A DNA stretch of 64,000 bases, taken from contig NZ_BBYG01000010.1 of the NCBI RefSeq assembly GCF_001184025.1, positions 434,001 through 498,000 of the forward strand. Reading direction: 5' to 3'. Made by a program: the position numbers and the translations under genes. Within the stretch, counting starts at the first letter, position 1. Every line of letters starts with the position of its first letter. Shown one piece after another: positions 49,847-58,461 of the stretch. The notes under the pieces are model-generated. The model was not told the DNA's origin. It did not search any database and was given only the letters and a program-made list of their open reading frames with translations. Source of the DNA: Streptomyces maremycinicus. Its GTDB lineage: Bacteria; Actinomycetota; Actinomycetes; Streptomycetales; Streptomycetaceae.

Positions 49847-50410
49847 TCAGCGGCTCGCGTGCAACGCGACCAGCAACTGCCACACCTGGTCGGCGATCTC
49901 GCCGGGCGTGCCGTCGAGATCGCCGTGCAGCCAGTCCGCCAGCACTCCCGCGAAGGTCGCGGCCACGGCCGAGGCGACCAGGGGGGCGTCGGCGGCACCC
50001 GCCCGCTCCCGCTCCCGCAGGCTGTAGGCCCGCAGATCCCGGTGCAGCACGCGGCCGAGCGGTCCGCCGCCGCCCGGCGCCAGCAGCGTGCGGTACAGCG
50101 CGGCGTGCGGGGTCAGTGAACCGAAGAACTCCGGCAGGGCGGCCGGCGCGCGCACCGGGTCGGGCCGCCCCCGCCAGGCGTGCAACGCCTCCACCGCCTC
50201 ACGCACGACGTCCGCGCAGGCGTCGACCGCGAGCGCCTCCAGGTCGGGATAGTGCACGTAGAAGGTGGCCCGGCCGACCCCGGCCCGCCGCACCAGCGCG
50301 GCGACGCCGACCTCCTCCAGGGGCCGCTCGGCGCACTCCGCGAGCAGTGCGGAACGCAGCCTCGCCCGGGTGCGGGCCGCGCGCGGGTCCTCGGGCTCGC
50401 CGCGGGTCAC
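49847..50410 (-). CDS. TetR-family regulator coupled to DUF1304 gene
   Basis: A 187-residue TetR protein. The helix-turn-helix is VAALVRRAGVGRATFYVHYP (about residues 36-55), followed by a ligand domain with VVREAVEALHAW and LADWLHGDLDGT. The GTG at 50410 overlaps the DUF1304 stop (GTGA), so the regulator is the second gene of the operon it presumably controls through the palindrome at 50787-50821. Confidence 0.9.
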   Translation of the reverse strand: MTRGEPEDPRAARTRARLRSALLAECAERPLEEVGVAALVRRAGVGRATFYVHYPDLEALAVDACADVVREAVEALHAWRGRPDPVRAPAALPEFFGSLTPHAALYRTLLAPGGGGPLGRVLHRDLRAYSLRERERAGAADAPLVASAVAATFAGVLADWLHGDLDGTPGEIADQVWQLLVALHASR

Positions 50411-50769
50411 CGCGCGATCAGGACGGCGGCCAGGGCGAGCGCGCCGGGCAGGGCCTGGGCGACCAGGATCCGCCGGTTCGCGGTCGCCGCGCCGTACACG
50501 CCGGCCACGATCACACAGGAGAGGAAGAACACCTGCGCCCGGAACCCGGTCGGGTCGGCCGCGATGAGCCCCCACACCAGGCCCGCCGAGAGGAAGCCGT
50601 TGTAGAGACCCTGGTTGGCGGCCAGCGCGGCGGTGCGCCGCGCCATCTCGGCGTCCAGGCCGTGGAACGACAGCCCCGGCTTCTTCTGCCACAGGAACAT
50701 CTCCAGCACCAGGATGTAGAGATGCAGCGCGGCCACCAGCGCGACCAGCACGTTCGCCAGGATTTCCAT
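50407..50769 (-). CDS. DUF1304 membrane protein
   Basis: A 120-residue protein with four hydrophobic helices (ILANVLVALVAALHLYILVLEMFLW at the start, broken here only by length; then GLYNGFLSAGLVWGLI, FFLSCVIVAGVYGA, ALPGALALAAVLIA). The LEMFLWQ and NQGLYNGFLS motifs mark DUF1304, a small integral membrane family of unknown role often found with TetR/MarR regulators, suggesting stress or efflux functions. GAGGGGG precedes the ATG. Confidence 0.9.
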   Translation of the reverse strand: MEILANVLVALVAALHLYILVLEMFLWQKKPGLSFHGLDAEMARRTAALAANQGLYNGFLSAGLVWGLIAADPTGFRAQVFFLSCVIVAGVYGAATANRRILVAQALPGALALAAVLIAR

Positions 50770-50786
50770 GGTCCCCCTCAGCTTGT

Positions 50787-50821
50787 TGGACAGGTGTCCA
50801 CTATAACGGGACACCTGTCCA
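50787..50821 (-). promoter_or_regulatory. 13-base inverted repeat spanning the DUF1304/tetR promoter
   Basis: TGGACAGGTGTCC (50787-50799) and GGACACCTGTCCA (50809-50821) are exact complements with a 9-base spacer. Each arm is itself nearly palindromic (GGACA/TGTCC). On the minus strand TATAGT (50805-50800), a perfect -10 hexamer, lies in the spacer, so binding would block the promoter directly. Confidence 0.8.
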
Positions 50822-50905
50822 GGAAGTCCAGCCGCCGGAGGGGACTCCCGGCCTCCGGCGCGCGACCCTCCGCGCGAAACCGGAGGCGACGGCCACACTG
50901 GAACC

Positions 50906-51370
50906 ATGACGCCAGCACCCGCCCGCCCCGCGAAGCAGCGCAAGCTCGACACCCTCCACCGGCTCGAACACGACGTCGACGCGTGGGTCGCCACGGCCGC
51001 CGAGAGCGGTGCGGCCCCGTATCTGGTCCCGCTCTCCTTCGTCTGGGACGGCGCGACCCTCCTGTTCGCGACGCCCGCCACCAGCCCCACCGGCCGCAAC
51101 CTGCTGGCCACCGGCGTCGCCCGGATCGCCGTCGGTCCGACCCAGGACGTGGTGATGATCGAGGGCACCGCCGTGGCCGTGCCGCCGCTCGAACTGCCGG
51201 AGGAGGACGCCGAGATCTTCGCCGGCAAGACCGGGTTCGACCCGCGCGAACTGGCCGCGCCCTACCTGTACTTCCGCGTCCTCCCCGGCCGGATCCAGGC
51301 CTGGCGGACGGCCGACGAGATCCAGGGGCGGGAGCTGATGCGGGACGGCGCGTGGCTGGTGGCCGACTGA
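50906..51370 (+). CDS. Pyridoxamine 5'-phosphate oxidase-family protein
   Basis: A 154-residue split-barrel flavin/F420-binding protein of the PPOX type. PYLVPLSFVWDGATLLFATP and ARIAVGPTQDVVMIEGTAVAV are the barrel strands that bind FMN or F420. It lacks the extended termini of genuine PdxH, so it is more likely an F420- or FMN-dependent reductase of unknown substrate. It lies 66 bases upstream of the VOC gene in the same direction. Confidence 0.87.
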   Translation: MTPAPARPAKQRKLDTLHRLEHDVDAWVATAAESGAAPYLVPLSFVWDGATLLFATPATSPTGRNLLATGVARIAVGPTQDVVMIEGTAVAVPPLELPEEDAEIFAGKTGFDPRELAAPYLYFRVLPGRIQAWRTADEIQGRELMRDGAWLVAD

Positions 51371-51435
51371 AACCGGGGTATCCGCAAGGTCCGGGGGCGA
51401 GTCCCGCTCCCGGACCTCGCGGAGGAGACGACGAC

Positions 51436-51828
51436 ATGACATTGGTGAAAGCGGGCGTCGTGGTGCTCGACTGTGCCGAGCCCGAGAAGCTCGCCGAGTT
51501 CTACAAGGAACTGCTGGACGCCGACGAGATCGTCGCGTCCGCCAACCGCATCGAGATCAAGGGCGCCGACGGGACCCGGCTGGCCTTCCGGCGCGATGTG
51601 AACGCGACCCCGCCGAGCTGGCCCCGCCCCGAGAACTCCTTTCAGGCCCACCTGGACTTCCTGGTCGACGACCTCGACGAGGTCGAACGCAGGGTCGTCG
51701 GCCTGGGTGGCCGCCCCCTGGAGACCAAGGGTGCCCCCGGCCCGCACGAGGAGCGCGGCTACTCCGACCCGTCAGGCCACTCCTTCACCATCCGCCTCGA
51801 GCCGTCCACGGCACCGAAGCAGGGCTGA
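51436..51828 (+). CDS. VOC-family (glyoxalase-like) protein
   Basis: A 130-residue vicinal-oxygen-chelate protein with two beta-alpha-beta-beta-beta halves. The second half ends with YSDPSGHSFTIRLEP, where the Asp-Pro-x-Gly-x motif is typical, and the first begins VVVLDCAEPEKLAEFYKELL. GGAGGAG precedes the ATG. Relatives include antibiotic-binding proteins, glyoxalases and dioxygenases; the substrate is unknown. Confidence 0.9.
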   Translation: MTLVKAGVVVLDCAEPEKLAEFYKELLDADEIVASANRIEIKGADGTRLAFRRDVNATPPSWPRPENSFQAHLDFLVDDLDEVERRVVGLGGRPLETKGAPGPHEERGYSDPSGHSFTIRLEPSTAPKQG

Positions 51829-51940
51829 CACGGCTGACACCGGGCCGCGGCCAGCGGGACGCGCCCGGCGGCGCCCCGGCGGAGCCCGCGGGGGGCGCCG
51901 CCGGGGCGCCGCGGGGCGCGGCCGGTCCCGGCCGGGCCGC

Positions 51941-52237
51941 TCAGTCCCGGCCCCCCTTGTCCTGGGCCGGCCACACGCCCGTGGACCGCTCGATCGCCTT
52001 CGCGCCGGTGCGGTCGGCGGCGCTGCGGACGGCCGCGAAGATGGCGCCCTGGACCGCCGCGGCCAGCAGGATCTCGCCCCAGCCGCGATCCCGGTCCAGG
52101 GCGTCCGGGGCGTCGTCCTCGTGCCGGATGGCCTTCCACGCCTTGCGGAACGCGACTCCCGCCAGGGCGCCGCTCGCCCAGCCGAGCACGAATCCCACGG
52201 GCTTGTACGCGAGGGGGAGCTTCTTCTTCTTGACCAC
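51941..52237 (-). CDS. DUF4235 small membrane protein
   Basis: A 98-residue protein, starting at GTG 52237 with AAGGAG upstream: VVKKKKLPLAYKPVGFVLGW. Two hydrophobic segments (PVGFVLGWASGALAGVAF, ILLAAAVQGAIFAAV) and the intervening FRKAWKAI helix are the DUF4235 pattern, common in streptomycetes and of unknown function. It is transcribed toward the VOC gene and lies just downstream of the hydroquinone reductase-like gene. Confidence 0.85.
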   Translation of the reverse strand: MVKKKKLPLAYKPVGFVLGWASGALAGVAFRKAWKAIRHEDDAPDALDRDRGWGEILLAAAVQGAIFAAVRSAADRTGAKAIERSTGVWPAQDKGGRD

Positions 52238-52258
52238 GTGCGTCTCACTCCTTCTTCC

Positions 52259-52298
52259 GGTGTGCTGTCTTCGGGTGTGCTGTCCTGCGGTGTGCTGT
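52259..52298. repeat. Three GGTGTGCTGT units at 15-base period
   Basis: GGTGTGCTGT begins at 52259, 52274 and 52289. The repeat lies between the DUF4235 start and the end of the upstream gene, so it could affect the DUF4235 leader. Confidence 0.7.
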
Positions 52299-52313
52299 GT
52301 GTGGACGCGGGTC

Positions 52314-53333
52314 TCAGGGTCGTCCCCGCGCCGGAACCTCCTCGTCGGGACGGACCGGATCGGGCGGTGTCCCGGTGCCGAACGGACTGCCGCCGAGTTC
52401 CTCACGGTGGTGGGCGGCGTTCCAGCCGGTCAGGTCCGGGCCGACGGGGACGATCCGGGTCGGGTTGATGCCGGTGTGCACCTGGTAGTAGTGCCGCTTG
52501 ATGTGGTCGAAGTCGACGGTGTCGCCGAACCCGGGCGTCTGGAAGAGATCCCGCGCGTACGCCCACAGGACCGGATTCTCCGTCAGCTTCCAGCGGTTGC
52601 ACTTGAAGTGGCCGTGATAGACGGCGTCGAAACGTACCAGTGTGGTGAACAGCCGGATGTCCGCCTCGGTGATCGTGTCCCCCACCAGGTAGCGCTGCCG
52701 GGCCAGCCGGGACGCCAGCAGCTCCAGCCGCCGGAACACCCCCGCGCACGCCTGCTCGTACTCGTCCTGCCCGCTGGCGAAACCCGCCCGGTACACCCCG
52801 TTGTTGAGGTCCTCGTAGACGTCGGCCATGACCGAGTCGATCTCGTCGCGCAGCGGTTCGGGGTAGAGGTCGGGGGCGCCGGCGCGATGCAGGGCCGTCC
52901 ACTCGGTGGCGAGGTCCAGGGTCAGCTGCTGGTAGTCGTTCGTCACCAGCTCGCCGCTGGGCACGTCCACGAGCGCGGGCACGCTGACGCCGTCCCCGTG
53001 GCCGGGCTCGCGGCGGTCGTACGCCTCGGCCAGGTAGCGGATGCCGAGCACGGGGTCGCGGCCGTCCGGGTCGAGGGTGAAGCGCCAGCTGCGGTCGTCC
53101 TGGACCGGGTCGGCGATCGCCATCGACAGCGCCTCCTCCAGACCCAGCAGACGCCGGGAGATCACCGCCCGGCTCGCCCACGGACAGGCACGGCTGACCA
53201 CCAGGCGGTAGCGGCCCGCCGTCACCGGCCAGCCGTCCCGGGCGTCCGCGGTGACGCGGTCGGTGAAGTGGCTCTTGGACCGCCGGAACGCCTTGTGGCC
53301 GTACGCGCTGTTGCCGTCGCCCCCGTCGCTCAT
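52314..53333 (-). CDS. Glutathionyl-hydroquinone reductase-like (Ecm4/YqjG) protein
   Basis: A 339-residue thioredoxin-fold transferase. The catalytic segment YRLVVSRACPWASRAVISRR contains the CPWA motif with the reactive Cys, and the C-terminal helical domain carries the family's YLVGDTITEADIRLFTTLVR and RFDAVYHGHFKCN. Actinomycetes make mycothiol, not glutathione, so the natural reaction is probably removal of mycothiol from quinone conjugates. GGGAGGAACC precedes the ATG at 53333. Confidence 0.92.
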   Translation of the reverse strand: MSDGGDGNSAYGHKAFRRSKSHFTDRVTADARDGWPVTAGRYRLVVSRACPWASRAVISRRLLGLEEALSMAIADPVQDDRSWRFTLDPDGRDPVLGIRYLAEAYDRREPGHGDGVSVPALVDVPSGELVTNDYQQLTLDLATEWTALHRAGAPDLYPEPLRDEIDSVMADVYEDLNNGVYRAGFASGQDEYEQACAGVFRRLELLASRLARQRYLVGDTITEADIRLFTTLVRFDAVYHGHFKCNRWKLTENPVLWAYARDLFQTPGFGDTVDFDHIKRHYYQVHTGINPTRIVPVGPDLTGWNAAHHREELGGSPFGTGTPPDPVRPDEEVPARGRP

Positions 53334-53458
53334 GGTTCCTCCCGCTGGTGTCGCGTGCTCCCGGACCGTCCTGTTCCCGTGGGTGCCCTGCTCAACGCGT
53401 TCCCCGATTTCCGCCGACGGCACGGTATGAGCTCGATGCGCCTGGGCAGTCGGCGAAC

Positions 53459-54550
53459 GTGACAGGGACATCTTCAGAGCGCCACACCGCATCGACCGCC
53501 GCACCGACCGCTGGACGGACCGCCGGGACGGACACCGCAACGAGCCCCACGAGGGCGGCCGAGGAGAAGGCGCCGGAGGGAGGAGAAGGCTCCCCCTCGT
53601 CGAACGCCGACCGGAAGACCCGCGTCACCGTCCTGGTGGCGCTCGCCGCCAACCTGGTGATCGCCGTGGCCAAGGCCGTGGGCGGTCTGTTCGCGGGCTC
53701 GCCCGCACTGCTGTCGGAGGCGGCGCACTCCGTGGCCGACAGCCTCAACGAGGTCTTCCTCCTCGCCGCGCTGCGCCGCAGCAGGCGTCCGGCCGACGCA
53801 CGGCACCCCTTCGGCTACGGCAAGGAACGCTTCTTCTGGTCGCTGCTGGCCGCCGTGGGGATCTTCGTCATGGGCGGCTGCTTCTCCTTCTTCCAGGGCG
53901 TCGAGGCGCTCCGGTCGGGCGTCGACGAGACGCTCACCGGCTATGTGGCCGGGCTGATCGTGCTCGGCGTCGCCTTCCTCGCCGAGGGCGCCTCCCTGCT
54001 GCGGGCCCTGCACCAGGTGCGCAAGCAGGGCGGCGGGGCCGCCGCGCTGCGCGATCCGGCCCTGCGCACGGTCGTCGCCGAGGACGGCACCGCCGTGCTC
54101 GGCGTCACCCTGGCCGCGATCGGCATGTTCCTGCACATGGTGACCGGGCAGGTCGTGTGGGAGGCCTCCGCCTCCCTGGCGATCGGCGCGCTGCTCGTCT
54201 ACGTGGCCTACCGGCTCGGACGCGAGGCCCGTGACCAGCTCATCGGCGAGGCGGCCGACCCGGAGACCGGGGCCCGGATCCGCGCGGTGCTCGACGCCCA
54301 GCCCGAGATCGACAGCGTGGAAGCGCTGTTCACGATGAAGATGGGACTCGACGCGGCCCTGGTGGCGGCCCGCGTCGACCTCGTGCCGGGTCTGGACAGC
54401 GAGCGGGTCGAGGAGATCGCCGTGCGCATCAAGCGCTCGATCGCGGCGACGGTGCCCGAGGCGGACCAGATCTTCCTCGATGTGACCGACCGCGGGGCGG
54501 GCGAGACAGCGGAAAGCCCCGCCGCGACGGGGGAGCGCGGCGGGGCCTGA
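53459..54550 (+). CDS. Cation diffusion facilitator (zinc/iron exporter)
   Basis: A 363-residue CDF transporter. After a ~55-residue hydrophilic, Thr/Ala-rich N-terminus come six membrane helices, with the metal-site HS(V)AD motif in LLSEAAHSVADSLNEVFLLA and the CDF C-terminal cytoplasmic domain (IRAVLDAQPEIDSVEALFTM). It exports divalent metals such as Zn, Fe or Mn by proton antiport. The start at GTG 53459 has a weak ribosome site. The hairpin at 54516-54546 lies within its last codons. Confidence 0.92.
   Translation: MTGTSSERHTASTAAPTAGRTAGTDTATSPTRAAEEKAPEGGEGSPSSNADRKTRVTVLVALAANLVIAVAKAVGGLFAGSPALLSEAAHSVADSLNEVFLLAALRRSRRPADARHPFGYGKERFFWSLLAAVGIFVMGGCFSFFQGVEALRSGVDETLTGYVAGLIVLGVAFLAEGASLLRALHQVRKQGGGAAALRDPALRTVVAEDGTAVLGVTLAAIGMFLHMVTGQVVWEASASLAIGALLVYVAYRLGREARDQLIGEAADPETGARIRAVLDAQPEIDSVEALFTMKMGLDAALVAARVDLVPGLDSERVEEIAVRIKRSIAATVPEADQIFLDVTDRGAGETAESPAATGERGGA
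54516..54546 (-). terminator. 11-base perfect terminator hairpin inside the CDF gene's end
   Basis: GCCCCGCCGCG (54516-54526) and CGCGGCGGGGC (54536-54546) pair perfectly. On the minus strand it is followed by TTTCC, so it would terminate transcripts from the deazaflavin oxidoreductase gene; on the plus strand it is coding. Confidence 0.7.
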
Positions 54551-54685
54551 CTGTCGGGTGCCCGGTGGGGGCACCGTCATGCGTATCCGCGACAGATTTT
54601 TCTACGAAACGCTCGAGGATTCCTCGAATACCGCTGGAACCCTCCCCGGAGCGGCGCCTTCCGCGCCCGCGCCGAGAGTGCCGTC

Positions 54686-55135
54686 TCAGCTCCCGGCGGC
54701 GGGCTCCGCGACGAACACCGGGATCTGCCGGTCCGTCTTCTTCTGGTAGTCGGCGTACTGCGGGAACGCGGCGACGGCCCGCTCCCACCACTCGGCCTTC
54801 TCCGCGCCGGTGACCTCACGGGCCGTCATGTCCTGCTTCAGGGTCCCGTCCTGGAGCTCCACCTGGGGCTCGGCCTTGACGTTGTGGTACCAGACCGGGT
54901 GCTTCGGCGCACCGCCCAGCGAGGCGACCAGAGCGTAGCGGCCGTCGTGCTCGACCCGCATCAACGGCGTCTTGCGCAGCTTCCCGCTCTTCGCGCCCCG
55001 GGTCGTCAGCAGGATGACGGGCAGTCCCGTGTCGAGCAGCGTCGTCCCCTCGGTGCCGCCGGAGCGCTCGTACCGCTCGACCTGCTCGCGCACCCACTGC
55101 GTCGGGCTGGCTTCGTACTCGCCTTCGAGAGGCAT
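54686..55135 (-). CDS. Deazaflavin-dependent oxidoreductase (nitroreductase/DDN family)
   Basis: A 149-residue split-barrel protein of the F420H2-dependent DDN-like group: [20 protein letters not shown], then [19 protein letters not shown] and [25 protein letters not shown]. It reduces quinones or nitro compounds with deazaflavin F420, which actinomycetes make. AAGGGGAGAG precedes the ATG at 55135; a longer frame to 55204 lacks a ribosome site. Confidence 0.92.
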   Translation of the reverse strand: MPLEGEYEASPTQWVREQVERYERSGGTEGTTLLDTGLPVILLTTRGAKSGKLRKTPLMRVEHDGRYALVASLGGAPKHPVWYHNVKAEPQVELQDGTLKQDMTAREVTGAEKAEWWERAVAAFPQYADYQKKTDRQIPVFVAEPAAGS

Positions 55136-55252
55136 GGCATCTCTCCCCTTCGTCATCTTCGTCATCGCGCCGTGTCGCGAGCGTCCCGTACGTCCGACTC
55201 GCAACCCGCTTCAACAACCACGGCCGCGGGATTCATCCGCCCGGGGTGCCGC

Positions 55253-55876
55253 CTACGTCACCATCCGTACGGCGAGCACCGTCATCACCGCGCACGACAC
55301 GAGCGCCGTCACCAGCCGCCCGCGGTGGCCGGTCAGCGCACGGCCCAGCAGCGCGCCGCCGCCGGCCAGCGAGACCTGCCAGCTCGCCGACGCCAGGAAG
55401 GCCGCCAGCGCGAACACACCCTGTTCCAGGGGCCGTTCTGAGCCGGTGCCATCGGTGCCGAGCACCAGGGCGGTGAAGTAGATCACGGTCGTCGGGTTGA
55501 GGACGGTGATGCCGAACAGGCTCAGAAAGGCGCGGCTCGGGCTCGGCGGAGGCGGGACGGACCGGGTGCTGAGCCGCCGGGCCCGGTACTGCCGTACCGC
55601 CGCCACCGCGCCGCGCGCGGCCAGCGCCAGCAGGACCAGCGCCGAGGCCCAGCGCAGCGGCGTCAGGACCGGCCGCAGGACCGCGGCGACGGCGGAGCCC
55701 CCGACGGTGGCGACCAGGGCGTAGCAGCCGTCCGCGAGGGCGACGCCGAGCGCGGCACACACACCGGTGCGCAGGGAGGTGCGGGCGGTGAGGGAGACCA
55801 GGTAGGTCGCGACCGCGCCGACGGGTACGGCGATGCCGTAGCCCGCGACCAGGCCCGCGACGAGCGCGGCCGTCAC
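55253..55876 (-). CDS. LysE/RhtB-type amino-acid exporter
   Basis: A 207-residue membrane protein with about six hydrophobic segments. GYGIAVPVGAVATYLVSLTA at the start and FGITVLNPTTVIYFTALVLG in the middle match the LysE/RhtB family, which exports amino acids or homoserine lactones. The GTG at 55876 is the best start and gives the family's usual ~205-residue length, but its ribosome site is poor. Its C-terminus ends close before the deazaflavin oxidoreductase gene, on the same strand. Confidence 0.88.
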   Translation of the reverse strand: MTAALVAGLVAGYGIAVPVGAVATYLVSLTARTSLRTGVCAALGVALADGCYALVATVGGSAVAAVLRPVLTPLRWASALVLLALAARGAVAAVRQYRARRLSTRSVPPPPSPSRAFLSLFGITVLNPTTVIYFTALVLGTDGTGSERPLEQGVFALAAFLASASWQVSLAGGGALLGRALTGHRGRLVTALVSCAVMTVLAVRMVT

Positions 55877-56176
55877 GGTCGCGCGGTATCGGACCTCCGG
55901 GGACGGCCGGGCTGCTGTCGGCCGCACGCCGCAGGAGCGGGAGCGGGCGTCAGCGGCAGCGGGGCGTCGAAAGTGGACATGGCCGGATCCTGCGGGTGAG
56001 GACCCGCCGACGGCAACCGGTTTTCCCGCGGCCGCCCCGGCAGCGGTCCTTCGGAGCGAATGGTTCCGGCCGAATCGCCCCATTGGTCGATCTGGCCGAA
56101 CTCCGCGTCGCCCCATAGATGCCCGGGGCATCTAATGAAGATCGGCATGACGCACCCTTCGTCTGCGAGGTCACCC
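55877..56176. other. Divergent region between LysE and P450 genes
   Basis: 300 bases without a gene. It holds the 19-base perfect palindrome at 56116-56134 near the P450 start and two GAATGGTTCC/CCGAATCGCC-like segments near 56058-56080; the rest shows nothing recognisable. Confidence 0.55.
56116..56134. promoter_or_regulatory. 19-base perfect palindrome upstream of the CYP105-like gene
   Basis: TAGATGCCCGGGGCATCTA, a 9-1-9 perfect palindrome ending 42 bases before the chosen P450 start at 56177. No dedicated regulator is adjacent except the TetR gene at 57773, whose own operator is different, so the binding protein is unknown. Confidence 0.7.
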
Positions 56177-57484
56177 ATGACGGACACGACGGACACGACG
56201 AACCGGACGAGCGCGACGTACACCACCGGCACGACGGACACCGGCGACGCGACGTACCCGACGGGCCTGGCGGGCCTGGCGGGTGCGGGGCGCGGTCCGG
56301 CTCCCGTCGCCTATCCCCAGGACCGCACCTGCCCCTACCAGCCGCCCGCCGCCTACGACTCCCTGCGCGACTCCCGTCCACTGGCCCGCGTCACCCTCTA
56401 CGACGGCCGGGCCGTCTGGCTGGTCACCGGGCACGAGACGGCCCGCGACCTGCTCGCCGACCCCCGTCTGTCGACCGACCGCACCCGCCCCGGCTATCCG
56501 GCGACCTCGCCCCGCTTCACGGCGCTGCGCGACCGCCGGTCGGCCCTGCTGAACGTCGACGACCCCGAGCACCACGCCCAGCGCCGGCTGCTGGTGGCGA
56601 GCTTCACCCTCAAACGCGCCACCGCCCTGCGCCCGGCCATCCGGCGGATCATCGACGAGCGCATCGACGCGATGCTCGCGCAGGGACCGCCGGCCGAACT
56701 CGTCAACGCCTTCGCGCTGCCCGTGCCGTCCACGGTGATCTGTGAACTGCTCGGCGTCCCGTACGCCGACCACGAGTTCTTCGAGGCGCAGTCGCGGCTG
56801 CTGCTGCGCAGCCGGGTGCCGGAGGAGGTGCGTGCGGCGCGCGACCGGCTCGACGCCTACCTCGGCGCGCTGATCGACCGGAAGCTGGCGGCGCCGTCCG
56901 GTGACGGTGTCCTCGACGCCCTGGTCCACGAGCAGGTGCGCGAGGGCACGGTGGACCGGGAGGAGGCGATCGCCCTGGCCACGATCCTGCTGGTCGCGGG
57001 CCACGAGACGACCGCCAACATGATCTCGCTGGGCACCTACACCCTGCTGCGGCACCCCGAGCGGCTGGCCGAGCTGCGCGCCGAACCCTCGCGGCTGCCG
57101 GCGGCCGTCGAGGAGCTGATGCGGCTGCTGTCCATCGCGGACGGGCTGCTGCGGCTGGCCACCGAGGACATCGAGGTGGCCGGGACGACGATCCGGGCGG
57201 GGGAGGGCGTGGTCTTCGCGACCTCGGTCATCAACCGGGACGCGGCCGCCTACCCCGCGCCGGACACCCTCGACTGGCACCGCTCCGCGCGCCACCACGT
57301 GGCGTTCGGCTTCGGCATCCACCAGTGTCTCGGCCAGAACCTGGCCCGCGCGGAGCTGGAGATCGCCCTCGGCACGATCTTCGAGCGGCTCCCCGGCCTG
57401 CGGTTGGCCGTGCCCGCCGACGAGGTCCGCTGGAAGCCCGGCGACACCATCCAGGGGATGCTGGAACTCCCCGTGACCTGGTAG
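56177..57484 (+). CDS. CYP105-like cytochrome P450
   Basis: A 435-residue P450. The I-helix is ILLVAGHETTANMISLGTYT, the K-helix ExxR lies in AVEELMRLLS, and the heme loop is HVAFGFGIHQCLGQNLARAE with the axial Cys. These are typical of the Streptomyces CYP105 group, which hydroxylates drugs, macrolides and fatty acids. The first ~40 residues are Thr-rich and disordered. GAGG precedes ATG 56177; upstream in-frame ATGs at 56135 and 56147 are possible. A ferredoxin gene follows 9 bases after the stop. Confidence 0.94.
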   Translation: MTDTTDTTNRTSATYTTGTTDTGDATYPTGLAGLAGAGRGPAPVAYPQDRTCPYQPPAAYDSLRDSRPLARVTLYDGRAVWLVTGHETARDLLADPRLSTDRTRPGYPATSPRFTALRDRRSALLNVDDPEHHAQRRLLVASFTLKRATALRPAIRRIIDERIDAMLAQGPPAELVNAFALPVPSTVICELLGVPYADHEFFEAQSRLLLRSRVPEEVRAARDRLDAYLGALIDRKLAAPSGDGVLDALVHEQVREGTVDREEAIALATILLVAGHETTANMISLGTYTLLRHPERLAELRAEPSRLPAAVEELMRLLSIADGLLRLATEDIEVAGTTIRAGEGVVFATSVINRDAAAYPAPDTLDWHRSARHHVAFGFGIHQCLGQNLARAELEIALGTIFERLPGLRLAVPADEVRWKPGDTIQGMLELPVTW

Positions 57485-57493
57485 GGGGCCTCC

Positions 57494-57697
57494 ATGACGG
57501 ACATTCACATCGACACGGGCGTCTGTATCGGCGCAGGCCAGTGCGCGCTGGCCGCCCCGGGCGTCTTCACCCAGGACGACGACGGCTTCAGCGCCCTTCT
57601 GCCGGGCCGGGAGGACGGCGGCGGTGACCCGATGGTCCGGGAGGCCGCGCGGGCCTGCCCGGTCGGCGCGATCCAGGTGTCCACGACGGCCGGATGA
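57494..57697 (+). CDS. [3Fe-4S]-type ferredoxin partner of the P450
   Basis: A 67-residue ferredoxin. The N-terminal cluster ligands are CIGAGQC (Cys 11 and 17) and the last is in ARACPVGAIQV (Cys 55), the pattern of single-cluster P450 ferredoxins. It supplies electrons to the adjacent P450, being only 9 bases downstream and co-transcribed. No ferredoxin reductase gene is nearby. Confidence 0.95.
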   Translation: MTDIHIDTGVCIGAGQCALAAPGVFTQDDDGFSALLPGREDGGGDPMVREAARACPVGAIQVSTTAG

Positions 57698-57772
57698 GTT
57701 CACCGCCCTCGCGGTCGACCCGGTCCCGGGCCTCCGTCACGCACGGCTGACCCGCGGCCCGAGGAGCGGCGC

Positions 57773-58318
57773 TCAGCCCAGCAGCAGCCGCGCCGCCTCG
57801 CGGGCCTCGGCCGCCGGGGCGGTGCCGCCGTCGATCCCGGCGGTCACCATCGCGCCCTCCGCCAGCAGGAACAGCGGCCCGGTGAGCGCGTCGGGCAGCC
57901 CCGCGTCGGCCACGAGCGCGCCGAGGTACTCCCGGAACGCCCGTTTGTGCGAGCGCACTTGACCCGCCACCCGCTCCGAGGTCGCACCCAGTTCGCCGTA
58001 CGCGTTGATCCAGGCGCAGCCGTGGAAGTCCGGCTCGCCGAACCACTGCGCCAGCCAGTCGAACACGGCCAGGATCCGCTCCCGGGGGTCTTCCCGCCGG
58101 GCGACGGACTGCGCGAGCAGCCCGCGCCAGCGCACGTCGCGCCGCTCGAGGTAGGCCTCCACCAACTGCTCCTTGGCCGGGAACAGTTGGTACAGGCGCT
58201 TGAGCGACACCCCCGAGGCGCCCCGGAGGTCGTCCATCCCGACGGCCTGCACGCCGCGTGCGTAGAACAGCTTCTCGGCGGCGTCGAGCGCCTGCTCACG
58301 GGCCGTTGCGCTGTCCAT
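57773..58318 (-). CDS. TetR-family regulator with paired operators
   Basis: A 181-residue TetR protein. The helix-turn-helix is [20 protein letters not shown] (about residues 28-47), and the ligand domain includes [20 protein letters not shown]. It is divergent from a DUF1348/flavoprotein pair, and the intervening DNA holds two GAGAACG-type palindromes. Release by a small ligand would derepress that pair, which is inference. Confidence 0.92.
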   Translation of the reverse strand: MDSATAREQALDAAEKLFYARGVQAVGMDDLRGASGVSLKRLYQLFPAKEQLVEAYLERRDVRWRGLLAQSVARREDPRERILAVFDWLAQWFGEPDFHGCAWINAYGELGATSERVAGQVRSHKRAFREYLGALVADAGLPDALTGPLFLLAEGAMVTAGIDGGTAPAAEAREAARLLLG

Positions 58319-58358
58319 GGGCGACCACCGTTCCTCGGTATTCCTGGCTCCTTGACGG

Positions 58359-58410
58359 GAGAACGTGCGTTCTCTACTTTAGCAGTCACGCCGGAGAACG
58401 CCCGTTCTCC
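58359..58410. promoter_or_regulatory. Two matching palindromes between the TetR and DUF1348 genes
   Basis: GAGAACG-TG-CGTTCTC (58359-58374) and GGAGAACG-CC-CGTTCTCC (58393-58410) share the same GAGAACG half-site and are 34 bases apart, about three helical turns. Between them lies TAAAGT on the minus strand (58381-58376), a -10-like box for tetR. Two sites allow cooperative repression. Confidence 0.75.
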
Positions 58411-58461
58411 GACGCTCGTCGTCATCTCTTCCCCTCTCGTCCCAGAAGAGCAGGAGCCGTC

